NCBI GenBank assembly: GCA_022615965.1
Contig: JAKEGG010000019.1
Coordinates: 1-56,060 of the forward strand
DNA from: Fusobacteriota bacterium
GTDB lineage: Bacteria > Bacillota > TC1
Length of the DNA: 56,060 bases
Reading direction: 5' to 3'
Shown: positions 29,045 to 37,955 of the stretch, one piece after another
Numbering within the stretch: position 1 is the stretch's first letter
How the letters are laid out: the number at the start of each line of letters is the position of its first letter
Notes under the pieces: generated by a model
The model's input: only the letters and a program-made list of their open reading frames with translations
What the model was told of the DNA's origin: nothing
The model's database searches: none
Program-made: the position numbers and the translations under genes

Positions 29045-29824
29045 ATGATGATAGGTGTAATCAACAATAAGTTAACAGAAAATATTGAAATAGAAAAATG
29101 GAAAACCAAAGGTATGCTATATGAGGTATTCAGAGTAATAGAAGGAAAACCTTTATTTCTTAATGAACATTTAAACAGATTGAAAAATATAGCCATTGAT
29201 GCAAATACAGAGGTTTTAAAAGAGTCAATAAAGATTTTAATCAAATCTATTGATATCAATATAAGTCAGAATATATTTTTAAGCTATGATCCTGTTAACG
29301 GTGCTAATATAGTTTTTTTTACAAAAAGCTTTTATCCACCAGAAAAATGGTTTGATGTGGGTGTTGATATTGGCTTGTTGGAAATAAAAAGAGATAACCC
29401 AAATTTAAAAATATATAATGATGAGTATAAAAGTAAAGTAGATAGCTATTTAAAAGATAATAATTATTTTGAAACATTGATAGCTCATGACAATATTGTT
29501 ACCGAAGGCAGTAGATCAAACGTTTTCTTTATTAAAGAAAACACGATAATTACTACGCCAATAGTTGATGTACTCCCTGGAATAACCAGAGATAAAGTGA
29601 TTTATGTATTGAATAAACTGGGAATGGAAATTCTGGAAAAGGAAATATTGATATCAGAGCTACAAAGCTATGATGGTTGTTTTATTACAGGTACATCTAT
29701 TGATGTTTTACCAGTTAGAAAACTTCAGGAGATTTCTTATGAGACAGGTAGAAATGAAGTATACAAAAAAGTATATAAAGAGTTTGAAAAAGTCAAGGAA
29801 GCTGATTTAAATGACTATGCCTAA
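29045..29824 (+). CDS. Class IV PLP-dependent aminotransferase-like protein
   Basis: This 259-residue member of the class IV (BCAT/D-amino-acid transaminase/PabC) family has a likely PLP lysine in PNLKIYN. Phosphate-binding and substrate blocks are seen as IVTEGSRSNVFFIKE, VLPGITRDKV and FITGTSIDVLPV. The last two resemble D-alanine transaminase and BCAT more than PabC. Two adjacent ATGs (29045 and 29048) are possible starts; the second has better spacing from AGGAGA. A dedicated pabC is already present at 17019, so this paralogue probably has another substrate, which I cannot name. Confidence 0.82.
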   Translation: MMIGVINNKLTENIEIEKWKTKGMLYEVFRVIEGKPLFLNEHLNRLKNIAIDANTEVLKESIKILIKSIDINISQNIFLSYDPVNGANIVFFTKSFYPPEKWFDVGVDIGLLEIKRDNPNLKIYNDEYKSKVDSYLKDNNYFETLIAHDNIVTEGSRSNVFFIKENTIITTPIVDVLPGITRDKVIYVLNKLGMEILEKEILISELQSYDGCFITGTSIDVLPVRKLQEISYETGRNEVYKKVYKEFEKVKEADLNDYA

Positions 29825-30521
29825 GTTATTGAATAATACCCAAATTAAATATTTAGCAGCCTTTTTTATGTTACTTGATCATCTAGCCTTGATTGTTTTA
29901 CCAGAACAAAATCTTATATATTTCTTTTTAAGATCTATAGGAAGACTGGCAGCTCCTATATTTTTTTGGGGCATCAGCGAAGGAGCCTGGCATACAAAAA
30001 ATGAAAAAAAATACCTGGTAAAAATATTGATTTTTGCCTTGGCTTTTCAGTTGATATACATGCAGGTATTAGGGGAAAGCATAAACTTAATAAATATTTT
30101 TTTAAGTTATAAAAATATATTTTTCACCTTGGCACTTGGTTTAGCTGCAATAATCGTAATCAAGAAAAACCCAGAAAGTAAAGTTTTGATGTTAATTTCA
30201 ATTCTACTATTTCCTATTTTGGGTCAAATCATCAATGTGGATTATGGTTGGTATGGTGTATTAACAATTATACTTTTCTATATATTCAGAAAAGATAATT
30301 TGAAACTAATAATTGCAATTATTTTGGCTAATGCTGGACACTTTTTATTCAATATAGGTAAGTTGCCATTGATCTGGAATTCTATTCAACTATTATCTAT
30401 ATTAAGCCTTTTTATTATATTTTTATATAATGGAGAAAGAGGTAAAGGCAGTAAATATTTCTTCTATGTTTTTTATCCGGCACACTTGATTATTCTATAT
30501 GCTATCAGCTACTTCTTGTAA
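29811..30521 (+). CDS. TraX-family integral membrane protein
   Basis: This 236-residue protein has about seven to eight predicted membrane helices. The N-terminus, NNTQIKYLAAFFMLLDHLALI, and the following RSIGRLAAPIFFWGISEGAWHTKN match the TraX family, named after the F-plasmid pilin acetylase, with a conserved Asp-His (LLDH) and Arg. Chromosomal TraX-like proteins of Firmicutes have no assigned role; acetylation of an extracytoplasmic target is possible. It overlaps the aminotransferase by 14 bases and, tail to tail, the CMD gene by 27 bases. Confidence 0.85.
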   Translation: MTMPKLLNNTQIKYLAAFFMLLDHLALIVLPEQNLIYFFLRSIGRLAAPIFFWGISEGAWHTKNEKKYLVKILIFALAFQLIYMQVLGESINLINIFLSYKNIFFTLALGLAAIIVIKKNPESKVLMLISILLFPILGQIINVDYGWYGVLTIILFYIFRKDNLKLIIAIILANAGHFLFNIGKLPLIWNSIQLLSILSLFIIFLYNGERGKGSKYFFYVFYPAHLIILYAISYFL

Positions 30522-30851
30522 CACTTTATAGGCTTGAATTGCTTTAGGAAAGCCGTTATAAAGATAGCTTTGAAGGACTATTTCCAATAGTTCTTCAATT
30601 TTTATTCCTTGGTTGATTCCTGCTAGCATATGGTTTTTTAGCTGCTGTGGGGCACCACCTTGAGCTATCAACATTGAGATTGTAATCAGCTCTCTATCTC
30701 TTAAGCTTAATCCCGGTCGGGAATAGATATCAGCAAAAGCGTGTTCGACTATCATTTCACCTAAAAAACCTAACTCTTCTTTCAAGTCAGTTCTTGGGTT
30801 ACCCCATATTTGGGTTATAGTATCTGTTCCTTTTTTTATTTTATCATCCAT
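30495..30851 (-). CDS. Carboxymuconolactone decarboxylase (CMD) family protein
   Basis: This 118-residue all-helical protein starts at the ATG read from 30851, which has GAGGTG five bases upstream; an ATG at 30863 is also possible. The segments LSLRDRELITISMLIAQGG and LKNHMLAGINQGIKIEELLE are typical of PcaC-like proteins. The CxxC motif of AhpD-type peroxidases is absent, so it is not an alkyl-hydroperoxide reductase. True protocatechuate metabolism is unlikely in this organism, so the function is unknown. It is divergent from the rubredoxin-flavoprotein gene and shares a palindromic control region with it. Confidence 0.87.
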   Translation of the reverse strand: MDDKIKKGTDTITQIWGNPRTDLKEELGFLGEMIVEHAFADIYSRPGLSLRDRELITISMLIAQGGAPQQLKNHMLAGINQGIKIEELLEIVLQSYLYNGFPKAIQAYKVLQEVADSI

Positions 30852-30878
30852 AATGCACCTCATTTTACCTTATATTAT

Positions 30879-30901
30879 AAGATAATATAAGATATTATCT
30901 T
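30879..30901. promoter_or_regulatory. 23-bp perfect inverted repeat, candidate operator (NsrR-like layout)
   Basis: Arms AAGATAATAT (30879-30888) and ATATTATCTT (30892-30901) are perfect inverted copies around a 3-base centre. The AAGAT...ATCTT ends and total length equal the 11-1-11 layout of NsrR sites, although the inner bases differ. It lies between the divergent CMD and rubredoxin-flavoprotein genes. Confidence 0.5.
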
Positions 30902-30940
30902 GTTATCTAACATTATATCATTTAATCCAATAAAAAAAAT

Positions 30941-30955
30941 GATATAATTTATATC
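30941..30955 (+). promoter_or_regulatory. Palindrome GATATA-N3-TATATC over the likely -10 box of the rubredoxin-flavoprotein gene
   Basis: The -10-like TATAAT at 30943-30948 lies inside a 6+3+6 perfect palindrome, just before the AAGGAGG ribosome site. No good -35 box is seen, which fits a regulated promoter. Low-complexity A/T sequence makes chance palindromes common. Confidence 0.4.
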
Positions 30956-30971
30956 AAAAGGAGGTGTATCT

Positions 30972-31802
30972 ATGAAGTGGACATGTAAAGTATGTGGATA
31001 TGAAATGGAAGGCGACAAGCCTATTGATATTTGTCCGATCTGTGGTGTGGATAGCAGTAATTTTGAAGCTGAACAGATCGCTAAGTCAGAAAATATAGTA
31101 GAAACCTATAGTGAAGAAGAATTAAAAACAGCAATCAGGCAATTTTCCTATGGAATGTACGTAATAACCAGCGAATTTGATGGTATAGTCAATGGACAAG
31201 CTGCTAATTCTGTAATGCAGTTAACTAGTCAACCTAGACAGATATCTGTTTGTATGAATAAAAGTAACTATACTACCAGTTTGGTTTTAAGAAAAAGAGA
31301 ACTGGTAGTAAATGTAATTGGTCAGGATGAATATAATGCAATAGCTAATTTTGGTTTTTCATCAGGACGAGATAAAAATAAGTTTGAGAATTATAAGTAT
31401 GAAATGAAGCATGGATCACCATATTTAAAGGATCATGCTCTTTCTGGATTATTCTGTCAGATTGACCAAGAAATCGATGTTGGAACTCATAAGCTTTTTA
31501 TTTGTTCAATTAAAGATGGTTTTGTTAATAATAATAAAAAAGGAATAGCTCCTTTGACCTATCTCGATTTTAGGACAATTAAAAAAGGTGGAAACCTTGA
31601 ATCAAAAAAAGAGGCTAAAATCGAAGTTCAAGAGGATAAAGCGGTGGTGAAAGATAAAAGTAATCAAGATAAATATGTATGTAAGATTTGTGGCTATGTA
31701 TATGATCATGAAATTGAGGGAACTCCATTTGAAGATTTGCCAGATACCTATGTATGTCCATTATGTGGTGCGCCAAAATCTGAGTTTGAAGTAATTAAGT
31801 AG
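30972..31802 (+). CDS. High-molecular-weight rubredoxin-like flavoprotein (rubredoxin-flavin reductase-rubredoxin)
   Basis: The 276-residue protein has three parts. Residues 1-30 are a short rubredoxin-like iron site (C5, C8, C21, C24). Residues about 45-205 are an FMN flavin reductase domain ([48 protein letters not shown]). Residues 235-276 are a rubredoxin (C237, C240, C262, C265; [13 protein letters not shown]). Moorella Hrb has a flavin reductase plus one rubredoxin, passing electrons from NADH to the diiron flavoprotein FprA for NO or O2 reduction. A similar oxidative/nitrosative defence role is inferred; no fprA is in the window. AAGGAGG precedes the ATG. Confidence 0.9.
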   Translation: MKWTCKVCGYEMEGDKPIDICPICGVDSSNFEAEQIAKSENIVETYSEEELKTAIRQFSYGMYVITSEFDGIVNGQAANSVMQLTSQPRQISVCMNKSNYTTSLVLRKRELVVNVIGQDEYNAIANFGFSSGRDKNKFENYKYEMKHGSPYLKDHALSGLFCQIDQEIDVGTHKLFICSIKDGFVNNNKKGIAPLTYLDFRTIKKGGNLESKKEAKIEVQEDKAVVKDKSNQDKYVCKICGYVYDHEIEGTPFEDLPDTYVCPLCGAPKSEFEVIK

Positions 31803-31841
31803 ATATTCTTTATTATCATAGTAATAATTTTAAAAATATAC

Positions 31842-31870
31842 TTGAAAATAATTTCTAAAAAGTATATAAT
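31842..31870 (+). promoter_or_regulatory. Promoter of the tRNA cluster
   Basis: TTGAAA (31842-31847), 17-bp spacer and TATAAT (31865-31870); expected start near 31877, about 20 bases ahead of tRNA-His. Confidence 0.85.
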
Positions 31871-31898
31871 TATTTTTGCGTCTATGAAAATGAAGTAT

Positions 31899-31974
31899 GG
31901 TGGGTGTAGTTCAGTGGTAGAGCGCTAGTTTGTGGCACTAGAAGTCGTGGGTTCAAATCCCATCATCCACCCCA
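31899..31974 (+). tRNA. tRNA-His (GTG)
   Basis: A full cloverleaf can be drawn. The acceptor GTGGGTG/CATCCAC has the extra 5' G opposite C73 that marks tRNA-His, the anticodon is GTG in loop TTGTGGC, the T arm contains GGTTCAAAT, and an encoded CCA end is at 31972-31974. Confidence 0.97.
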
Positions 31975-31977
31975 TAT

Positions 31978-32053
31978 GATCCATTAGCTCAGTCGGTAGA
32001 GCACCTGACTTTTAATCAGGGTGTCCCGCGTTCGAGTCGCGGATGGATCACCA
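31978..32053 (+). tRNA. tRNA-Lys (TTT)
   Basis: Acceptor GATCCAT/ATGGATC, anticodon TTT (loop CTTTTAA), T loop TTCGAGT, discriminator A and encoded CCA. It follows tRNA-His by three bases. Confidence 0.97.
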
Positions 32054-32055
32054 AT

Positions 32056-32140
32056 GCGGATGTGGCGGAATTGGCAGACGCGCTAGATTTAGGCTCTAGT
32101 GAGTAAGATCGTGGGGGTTCAAGTCCCTTCATCCGCACCA
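32056..32140 (+). tRNA. tRNA-Leu (TAG)
   Basis: Class II tRNA of 85 nt with a long variable arm (TGAGTAAGATCGT), acceptor GCGGATG/CATCCGC, anticodon loop TTTAGGC giving TAG, and encoded CCA. Confidence 0.96.
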
Positions 32141-32143
32141 CTT

Positions 32144-32218
32144 GCGGAAGTGGCTCAGTGGTAGAGTATCTCCTTGCCAAGGAGAGGGTCGCGGGTTCAA
32201 ATCCCGTCTTCCGCTCCA
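32144..32218 (+). tRNA. tRNA-Gly (GCC)
   Basis: Acceptor GCGGAAG/CTTCCGC, anticodon stem TCTCC/GGAGA with loop TTGCCAA (GCC), T loop TTCAAAT and encoded CCA. Last tRNA of the four-gene cluster. Confidence 0.97.
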
Positions 32219-32220
32219 AT

Positions 32221-32252
32221 AAAAATACCTCGAATTTTTTCGAGGTATTTTT
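32221..32252 (+). terminator. Terminator after the tRNA cluster
   Basis: A 13-bp perfect stem AAAAATACCTCGA (32221-32233) with complement at 32240-32252 and a T-rich end, two bases after tRNA-Gly. Confidence 0.88.
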
Positions 32253-32274
32253 ATATAAAAAAGTTAGCCATAAC

Positions 32275-32303
32275 TTGTTACAAACATAATATTATTGTAT
32301 AAT
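32275..32303 (+). promoter_or_regulatory. Promoter of tig
   Basis: TTGTTA (32275-32280), 17-bp spacer and TATAAT (32298-32303); expected start near 32310, 24 bases before the tig ATG. No CIRCE or CtsR-like heat-shock operator is visible here. Confidence 0.8.
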
Positions 32304-32333
32304 AATAAATTAGGAAACGAAGGGAGAATTAAA

Positions 32334-33671
32334 ATGGCAAATAAAATAATTAGTAAAGAAAACAATATAGTTTCAGTGGAAATTACAGTTGAGGCGGAAG
32401 TAGTGGAAAAGGCTTATAAGCAAGCTTCTAAAAGTTTGAGTGAAAAGGTTTCTATACCAGGATTCAGAAAAGGTAAAGTGCCAGCAGATATTCTGGAAAA
32501 ACATGTTGGCGAAGGCTCTATTATCGAAGAAACGGTTGACATAATTTTACCTGAAGAATATGGAAAGACTATCTTTGAAAATGATCTACAACCTATTGAC
32601 AGACCTAAAGTAGATATTATTGAGTTTGATAAAAAAGGTCCAGCAGTATTTAAAGTAGAAATTCAAGTTGTACCTGAAGGTGTTTTAGGAGATTATTCTG
32701 GTTTGAATCTAGAAAGAAAAATGATTACTTTAGATGAAAACTATGTAGCTTCTGAATTAGAAGCCATGAGAACGAAAACTGCTAAAGTAGAAATAACTGA
32801 AGACCCTGCTGCTGAAGGAGATACTGTTGTTATAGATTTTGAAGGTTATATTGGCGAAAAGCAATTTGATGGAGGTACCGGTCAAGATTATCCTTTAGAA
32901 TTAGGTTCTAAAACATTTATTCCTGGCTTCGAAGAACAATTGATTGGAGTTAAAGCTGGTGAAAATATCGATGTTAATGTTAAATTTCCTGAAAACTACC
33001 ATGCTGAAGACTTAAAAGGTCAGGACTCAGTGTTCAAGGTAACTATCAAAGAAGTAAAAAAGAGGATATTAAGTAAATTAAATGATGATTTTGCCAAAGA
33101 AGTAAGTGATTTCGATACTTTAGAAGAACTTAAAGAAGATATTAGAAAAAGCCTTAAAAACCAAAAACAAGAACAAGCAGATAATGCTCTAAGAACTCAG
33201 GCGCTTGATTTAGCTATTAATAAAATTGAAGTAGAGATACCTGAAATCATGATCAAAGAAAGAACTGATCAATTTATGAAAGATATCCAGGGTGATCTTC
33301 AACAACAAGGAATGGAATTAGATAAGTATTTTGAATTAACTGGTATGACAGAAGAAAAAGTTAGAGAAGAATACAGACATAATGCTATCAAGCATATTAA
33401 GAGAGATATTCTATTAGATGCAGTAGCTGCTAATGAAAAGCTAGTTATTACAGCTGAAGATTTTGATCAAGAAATAACTGCAATGTCACAGATTTATGGA
33501 CAACCAAAAGAAATGTTAGATGGTTATTTTAAAAGTCCAGAGAATTTAAAAATGCTGGATAAAGGTTTAAAAAGAGAGAAAGCACTTCAAAGAATAATAG
33601 AACTAGCAAATATCAATGAAGTTGCTGAGGAAAAAGTGGAAGTTAGTGATTCTAAAATCAAAGAAGACTAA
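32334..33671 (+). CDS. tig: Trigger factor chaperone / peptidyl-prolyl isomerase
   Basis: Trigger factor binds the ribosome exit tunnel and helps new chains fold. The ATG at 32334 is preferred over an upstream TTG because AGGGAG precedes it and the protein then begins MANKIISKENNIVSVEI. It has 445 residues. The ribosome-binding signature is VSIPGFRKGKVP (near residue 40). The FKBP-like domain (about 155-240) starts EGDTVVIDFEGYIGEKQFDG, and a C-terminal helical chaperone domain follows. It heads the tig-clpP-clpX-lon block usual in clostridia. Confidence 0.96.
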   Translation: MANKIISKENNIVSVEITVEAEVVEKAYKQASKSLSEKVSIPGFRKGKVPADILEKHVGEGSIIEETVDIILPEEYGKTIFENDLQPIDRPKVDIIEFDKKGPAVFKVEIQVVPEGVLGDYSGLNLERKMITLDENYVASELEAMRTKTAKVEITEDPAAEGDTVVIDFEGYIGEKQFDGGTGQDYPLELGSKTFIPGFEEQLIGVKAGENIDVNVKFPENYHAEDLKGQDSVFKVTIKEVKKRILSKLNDDFAKEVSDFDTLEELKEDIRKSLKNQKQEQADNALRTQALDLAINKIEVEIPEIMIKERTDQFMKDIQGDLQQQGMELDKYFELTGMTEEKVREEYRHNAIKHIKRDILLDAVAANEKLVITAEDFDQEITAMSQIYGQPKEMLDGYFKSPENLKMLDKGLKREKALQRIIELANINEVAEEKVEVSDSKIKED

Positions 33672-33693
33672 TTTCATATAAGGAGTATAAATT

Positions 33694-34275
33694 ATGTTAA
33701 TACCTATGGTAGTAGAACAAACTAGTGCAGGTGAAAGATCTTTTGATATTTATTCAAGATTGCTTAAGGATAGAATAATATTTTTAGGATCAGAAATAGA
33801 TGATAATTTAGCTAATTTGGTAATAGCTCAATTACTATTTCTCGCTGGAGAAGATTCAAGCAAGGATATTAGTTTATATATCAATAGCCCAGGTGGCTCG
33901 ATTACAGCAGGTATGGCTATTTATGATACGATGCAATATATTCAACCAGATGTTTCAACAATTTGTGTTGGCATGGCTGCCAGCATGGGTGCCTTTTTAT
34001 TGAGCTCTGGAGCTAAAGGTAAAAGATTTGCTCTGCCAAACTCTGAGGTTATGATTCATCAGCCTTTAGGTGGCACTTCAGGACAGGCAGTAGATATTGA
34101 TATCCATGCCAAAAGAATCATGGCTATAAAAACCAGACTGAATAAGATACTGGCAGCAAATACTGAACAGACCTTAAAGCGTATTGAAAAAGATACAGAT
34201 AGAGATTATTTTTTAACTGCTGATGAGGCCAAAGAATATGGCATCATCGATGAAGTTTTTAATAAAAATCTATAA
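33694..34275 (+). CDS. clpP: ATP-dependent Clp protease proteolytic subunit
   Basis: ClpP is the serine peptidase chamber that degrades unfolded proteins fed by ClpX or ClpC. The 193-residue protein has the catalytic triad Ser97 ([10 protein letters not shown]), His122 (MIHQPLGG) and Asp171 (TDRDYF), plus the N-terminal axial loop region and DNPGG-like block [12 protein letters not shown]. It lies 22 bases after tig and ten before clpX, consistent with one transcript. Confidence 0.97.
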   Translation: MLIPMVVEQTSAGERSFDIYSRLLKDRIIFLGSEIDDNLANLVIAQLLFLAGEDSSKDISLYINSPGGSITAGMAIYDTMQYIQPDVSTICVGMAASMGAFLLSSGAKGKRFALPNSEVMIHQPLGGTSGQAVDIDIHAKRIMAIKTRLNKILAANTEQTLKRIEKDTDRDYFLTADEAKEYGIIDEVFNKNL

Positions 34276-34284
34276 GGAGTAAAA

Positions 34285-35541
34285 ATGAGTAAAAATCAAG
34301 ATGACGGCTTATATTGCTCTTTTTGTGGAAAACATAGATCAGAAGTAGACCAGCTTATCTCAGGCCCTGGAGTCTATATTTGCAATGATTGTATTGAACT
34401 TTGTTATGATATCTTATCTAAAAATGAAGTTATGGAAGATGAAGATATTGTTTTCAATTTTGAAAGTCTGCCAAAACCGAAAGAAATAAAGGAATATCTA
34501 GATCAATATGTGATCAGCCAGGAAGATGCAAAAAAGGTTTTATCAGTAGCTGTATACAATCACTATAAGAGATTATTATCGAATAGTGATGAAAGTAAGA
34601 ATAATGATATTGAGCTTCAAAAATCCAATATTTTACTTATTGGACCTACTGGGAGTGGTAAAACACTGCTTGCTCAGTCATTAGCTAAATTTTTAAATGT
34701 CCCTTTTGCTATAGCTGATGCTACAACCTTAACTGAAGCTGGTTATGTAGGTGATGATGTGGAGAATATTCTGCTTAGACTTATTCAGGCTGCAGACTTT
34801 AATGTTAAAGTTGCTGAAAAAGGTATAATATACATCGATGAAATTGATAAGATTGCCAGAAAATCTGAAAATGTATCTATAACAAGAGATGTTTCAGGGG
34901 AAGGCGTTCAACAAGCCTTATTAAAAATTATAGAAGGAACTGTTGCTACTGTTCCACCAAATGGTGGCAGGAAGCATCCCCAACAAGAAAACATAGAAAT
35001 TGATACTAAAAATATTCTGTTTATCTGTGGTGGAGCCTTTAATGGTCTAGATAAAATAATCAATACCAGAGCAGGAAAAAAATTGCTAGGCTTCAATAAA
35101 AGTGTTAGAAATCAGCAAGATGAAAAAATTGAAGCTATAGATACCTTAAAGGATGTACAGCCCGATGATATTATTAAATATGGATTGATACCTGAATTTA
35201 TTGGTAGGGTTCCGGTTATTACATCACTAGAGCCCTTAGATCAAAAAGCATTGATTAGAATATTAAATGAACCTAAAAATGCTCTTTTGAAGCAATATGA
35301 AATTTTAATGGAATATGATAAAGTAAAATTAGTAGTAGATGAAAAAGCAATTATTGCAATAGCTGAAGAAGCTTTAAACAGGAAAACAGGTGCCAGAGGA
35401 CTAAGAAGCATCATGGAAAAAATAATGACTGATGTGATGTTTGAAATCCCTTCAAAAACTAATATCACAGAATGTAAAATTACTGAAGAAGTAGTTAAAA
35501 AAGGAGTAAAACCAATCTTAAAAAAGAAAAAAATATCATAA
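34285..35541 (+). CDS. clpX: ATP-dependent Clp protease ATP-binding subunit ClpX
   Basis: ClpX is the AAA+ unfoldase of the ClpXP protease. The 418-residue protein begins with the four-cysteine zinc domain (CSFCGK, CNDC). It has Walker A GPTGSGKT, the pore/AAA block [19 protein letters not shown], Walker [12 protein letters not shown], and GFNKSVRN, a form of the IGF-like docking region that ClpX uses to contact ClpP. A weak hairpin lies between it and lon. Confidence 0.97.
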   Translation: MSKNQDDGLYCSFCGKHRSEVDQLISGPGVYICNDCIELCYDILSKNEVMEDEDIVFNFESLPKPKEIKEYLDQYVISQEDAKKVLSVAVYNHYKRLLSNSDESKNNDIELQKSNILLIGPTGSGKTLLAQSLAKFLNVPFAIADATTLTEAGYVGDDVENILLRLIQAADFNVKVAEKGIIYIDEIDKIARKSENVSITRDVSGEGVQQALLKIIEGTVATVPPNGGRKHPQQENIEIDTKNILFICGGAFNGLDKIINTRAGKKLLGFNKSVRNQQDEKIEAIDTLKDVQPDDIIKYGLIPEFIGRVPVITSLEPLDQKALIRILNEPKNALLKQYEILMEYDKVKLVVDEKAIIAIAEEALNRKTGARGLRSIMEKIMTDVMFEIPSKTNITECKITEEVVKKGVKPILKKKKIS

Positions 35542-35544
35542 TCT

Positions 35545-35571
35545 AAGAGCAGCAGAAATACTGTTGCTCTT
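35545..35571 (+). terminator. Weak hairpin between clpX and lon, partial terminator
   Basis: An 11-bp stem (35545-35555 with 35561-35571, one G-U pair) and 5-nt loop AAATA is followed by only a few T residues. It may lower readthrough from clpX into lon or stabilise the clpX mRNA end. Confidence 0.5.
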
Positions 35572-35591
35572 TCTTATAAGGAGGTAAAGAT

Positions 35592-37955
35592 ATGAGTGAT
35601 AAAATGGTAAATATATATGATAAAAACCAGGTGGAATTTGTAATAGATGAGCAATTACCAATCTTACCTTTACGTGGCATGGTAGTTTTCCCAAAGTCAC
35701 TGGTTAATTTAGATGTAGGAAGAACTAAATCAATTGAATCTTTAAATAGGGGAATGAATACTAATAAAAAGATATTTATGGTAACTCAAAGAGATACCAT
35801 GGTGGAAGATCCATTGCTTGAGGATTTATATGAAATTGGTGTGATTGGGGAAATAAAGCAAATAATGAAATTACCAACTGGTATCGTGCGCATATTAGTT
35901 GAAGCTAAATCAAGAGGTAAAATAAAAAAACTATATCCAGTTGACTCTCACTTTGAAGGTACTATTCAGGAAATCAAGAATGTAGAAAATATCGATTCTT
36001 TAGAAATAAAGGCTTTAACCAGACTGATGCTTCATGATTTCAATGACTATGTTAATATTAATTTGAATTTTTCCAATGAAGTGATCAATAAAGTGAAAAA
36101 TATTGAAGATGCAAATGTAGCAATAGATTTGCTTAGTACAAATCTACTGCTTAAATATACTGAGAAGCAAAAAATCCTGGAAATGAATGATCTGAAAGAA
36201 AAGCTGGAAAATATCATCAATATACTTTCGGTAGAAAAAAACTTAATTGCCTTGGAGAAGGAACTAGGGGAAAAAGTAAAAGCCAGCATAGATAAAGCAC
36301 AAAAAGAATATTATTTAAGGGAACAAATCAAGGTAATTAAAAAAGAATTAAATGAAAAAGTTGATTATGAAGAAGAAGTAGATAAATTAAGAGAGAGGTT
36401 GAATTCTGGACAATATCCTAAAGATGTCTATAATAAAATCAAAAAAGAAATTGACCGACTTGAATCTATGTCCCCCAATATGACTGAAGGATCAGTTATA
36501 AGAACCTATATCGATTGGTTGTTAGATTTACCTTGGACAGCTAAAACTGAAGAATATATTGACTTGAACAAAGTAAAGAGTGTATTGGACAAGGGTCACT
36601 ATGGACTTAATGAAGCAAAAGAAAGAATAGTTGAGTATTTGGCTGTTAAGAAACTGGTAAAGGATAAAAGTAAAGCACCGATATTATGCTTTGTAGGTCC
36701 TCCGGGAACTGGAAAAACCTCACTTGCCAGTGCTATTGGTGATGCAATAAATAGAAAATTTGTAAGAATGTCTTTAGGTGGAGTAAGAGATGAAGCTGAG
36801 ATCAGAGGTCATAGAAGAACCTATGTTGGTGCTTTACCTGGAAGAATAATTCAAGGAATGAAGCAAGCAGGAACTAAAAATCCAATCATTTTATTAGATG
36901 AAATAGATAAACTTGGAGCTGATTATAAAGGTGATCCATCTTCAGCGCTGTTAGAAGCCTTAGATCCTGAACAAAACAACATGTTTAGCGATCATTATAT
37001 TGAAATTCCATTTGATTTAAGTGAAGTATTGTTTATTACTACAGCAAATAATTTAGCAACTATACCAGGACCATTAAGAGATAGAATGGAAATAATCACA
37101 ATATCCAGCTATACAGATAAGGAAAAAAAAGAAATTGCTAAAAAACATCTTTTCTATAAACAAATAAAAGCTAATGGCTTAGAAAACTATAATATTACTA
37201 TACAAGATTCAGCCATATTAGATATTATTAGAAAATATACCAGAGAAAGTGGTGTGAGAAATTTAGAAAGATCAATTGGCAGATTGCTTAGAAAGATGGC
37301 TGTAGGTATATTAGATGGTACGTTAAATGAAGAAAAATATATAATTACATCTATAGAAGTTAATAAGTATCTTGGAGTTCCAAAGATCAATGATTTTTCA
37401 GCAAAGAGAAAAACAGAAGTCGGCGTAGTTAATGGACTGGCAGTTACCTCTTTCGGTGGAGATGTTCTGATAATTGAAGGTACTAAATACAATGGTACAG
37501 GAAAGTTATTGTTAACTGGCCAGCTTGGTGATGTTATGAAGGAGTCTGTTCAAGCTGCTATAAGCTATCTTAAATCAAAAAACATAATTCCTGAAAGTCT
37601 TGAAGCTTCAGGCTCTGACTTACATATACATGTGCCAGAAGGAGCAATCCCTAAGGATGGACCTTCAGCTGGTATTGCTATGGGTATCGTAATAGCCTCA
37701 ATATTCTTAAACAAAAAAATAAAAAAAGATTTAGCAATGACTGGAGAAATAACAATTAGAGGACATGTACTTCCTATTGGTGGTGTCAAAGAGAAAGTAT
37801 TAGCTGCCTATAAAGAAGGAATAAAAAATATCATCCTCCCAAAAGGCAATGAAATGAATATAGTTGATATACCTGAAGAGGTTAGAAAAAAAGTGAATAT
37901 TCATTTGGTAGAAAGTTTTGATGAAGTCTTAGAAATAGCTTTGGAGAATAAATGA
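35592..37955 (+). CDS. lon: ATP-dependent protease Lon
   Basis: Lon is a self-contained AAA+ serine protease that degrades damaged and regulatory proteins. The 787-residue protein has an N-terminal LON domain (LPILPLRGMVVFPKSLVNLDV as landmark), Walker A GPPGTGKTSLA, Walker B ILLDEIDKLG, and a C-terminal protease domain. The catalytic serine is in KDGPSAGIAMG and the paired lysine in IGGVKEKVLAA. It starts at ATG 35592 after AAGGAGG and overlaps engB by four bases. The usual clostridial lonB gene is not present between clpX and lon. Confidence 0.97.
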   Translation: MSDKMVNIYDKNQVEFVIDEQLPILPLRGMVVFPKSLVNLDVGRTKSIESLNRGMNTNKKIFMVTQRDTMVEDPLLEDLYEIGVIGEIKQIMKLPTGIVRILVEAKSRGKIKKLYPVDSHFEGTIQEIKNVENIDSLEIKALTRLMLHDFNDYVNINLNFSNEVINKVKNIEDANVAIDLLSTNLLLKYTEKQKILEMNDLKEKLENIINILSVEKNLIALEKELGEKVKASIDKAQKEYYLREQIKVIKKELNEKVDYEEEVDKLRERLNSGQYPKDVYNKIKKEIDRLESMSPNMTEGSVIRTYIDWLLDLPWTAKTEEYIDLNKVKSVLDKGHYGLNEAKERIVEYLAVKKLVKDKSKAPILCFVGPPGTGKTSLASAIGDAINRKFVRMSLGGVRDEAEIRGHRRTYVGALPGRIIQGMKQAGTKNPIILLDEIDKLGADYKGDPSSALLEALDPEQNNMFSDHYIEIPFDLSEVLFITTANNLATIPGPLRDRMEIITISSYTDKEKKEIAKKHLFYKQIKANGLENYNITIQDSAILDIIRKYTRESGVRNLERSIGRLLRKMAVGILDGTLNEEKYIITSIEVNKYLGVPKINDFSAKRKTEVGVVNGLAVTSFGGDVLIIEGTKYNGTGKLLLTGQLGDVMKESVQAAISYLKSKNIIPESLEASGSDLHIHVPEGAIPKDGPSAGIAMGIVIASIFLNKKIKKDLAMTGEITIRGHVLPIGGVKEKVLAAYKEGIKNIILPKGNEMNIVDIPEEVRKKVNIHLVESFDEVLEIALENK

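Noticed and set aside
30495-30863. AhpD-like alkylhydroperoxidase
   Set aside because: The CxxC redox motif is missing, so only the general CMD family name is supported.
32016-32219. A 67-codon minus-strand open frame with an ATG, resembling many database entries
   Set aside because: It is wholly antisense to tRNA-Lys, tRNA-Leu and tRNA-Gly; its translation is the well-known artefact family produced by reading tRNA genes backwards.
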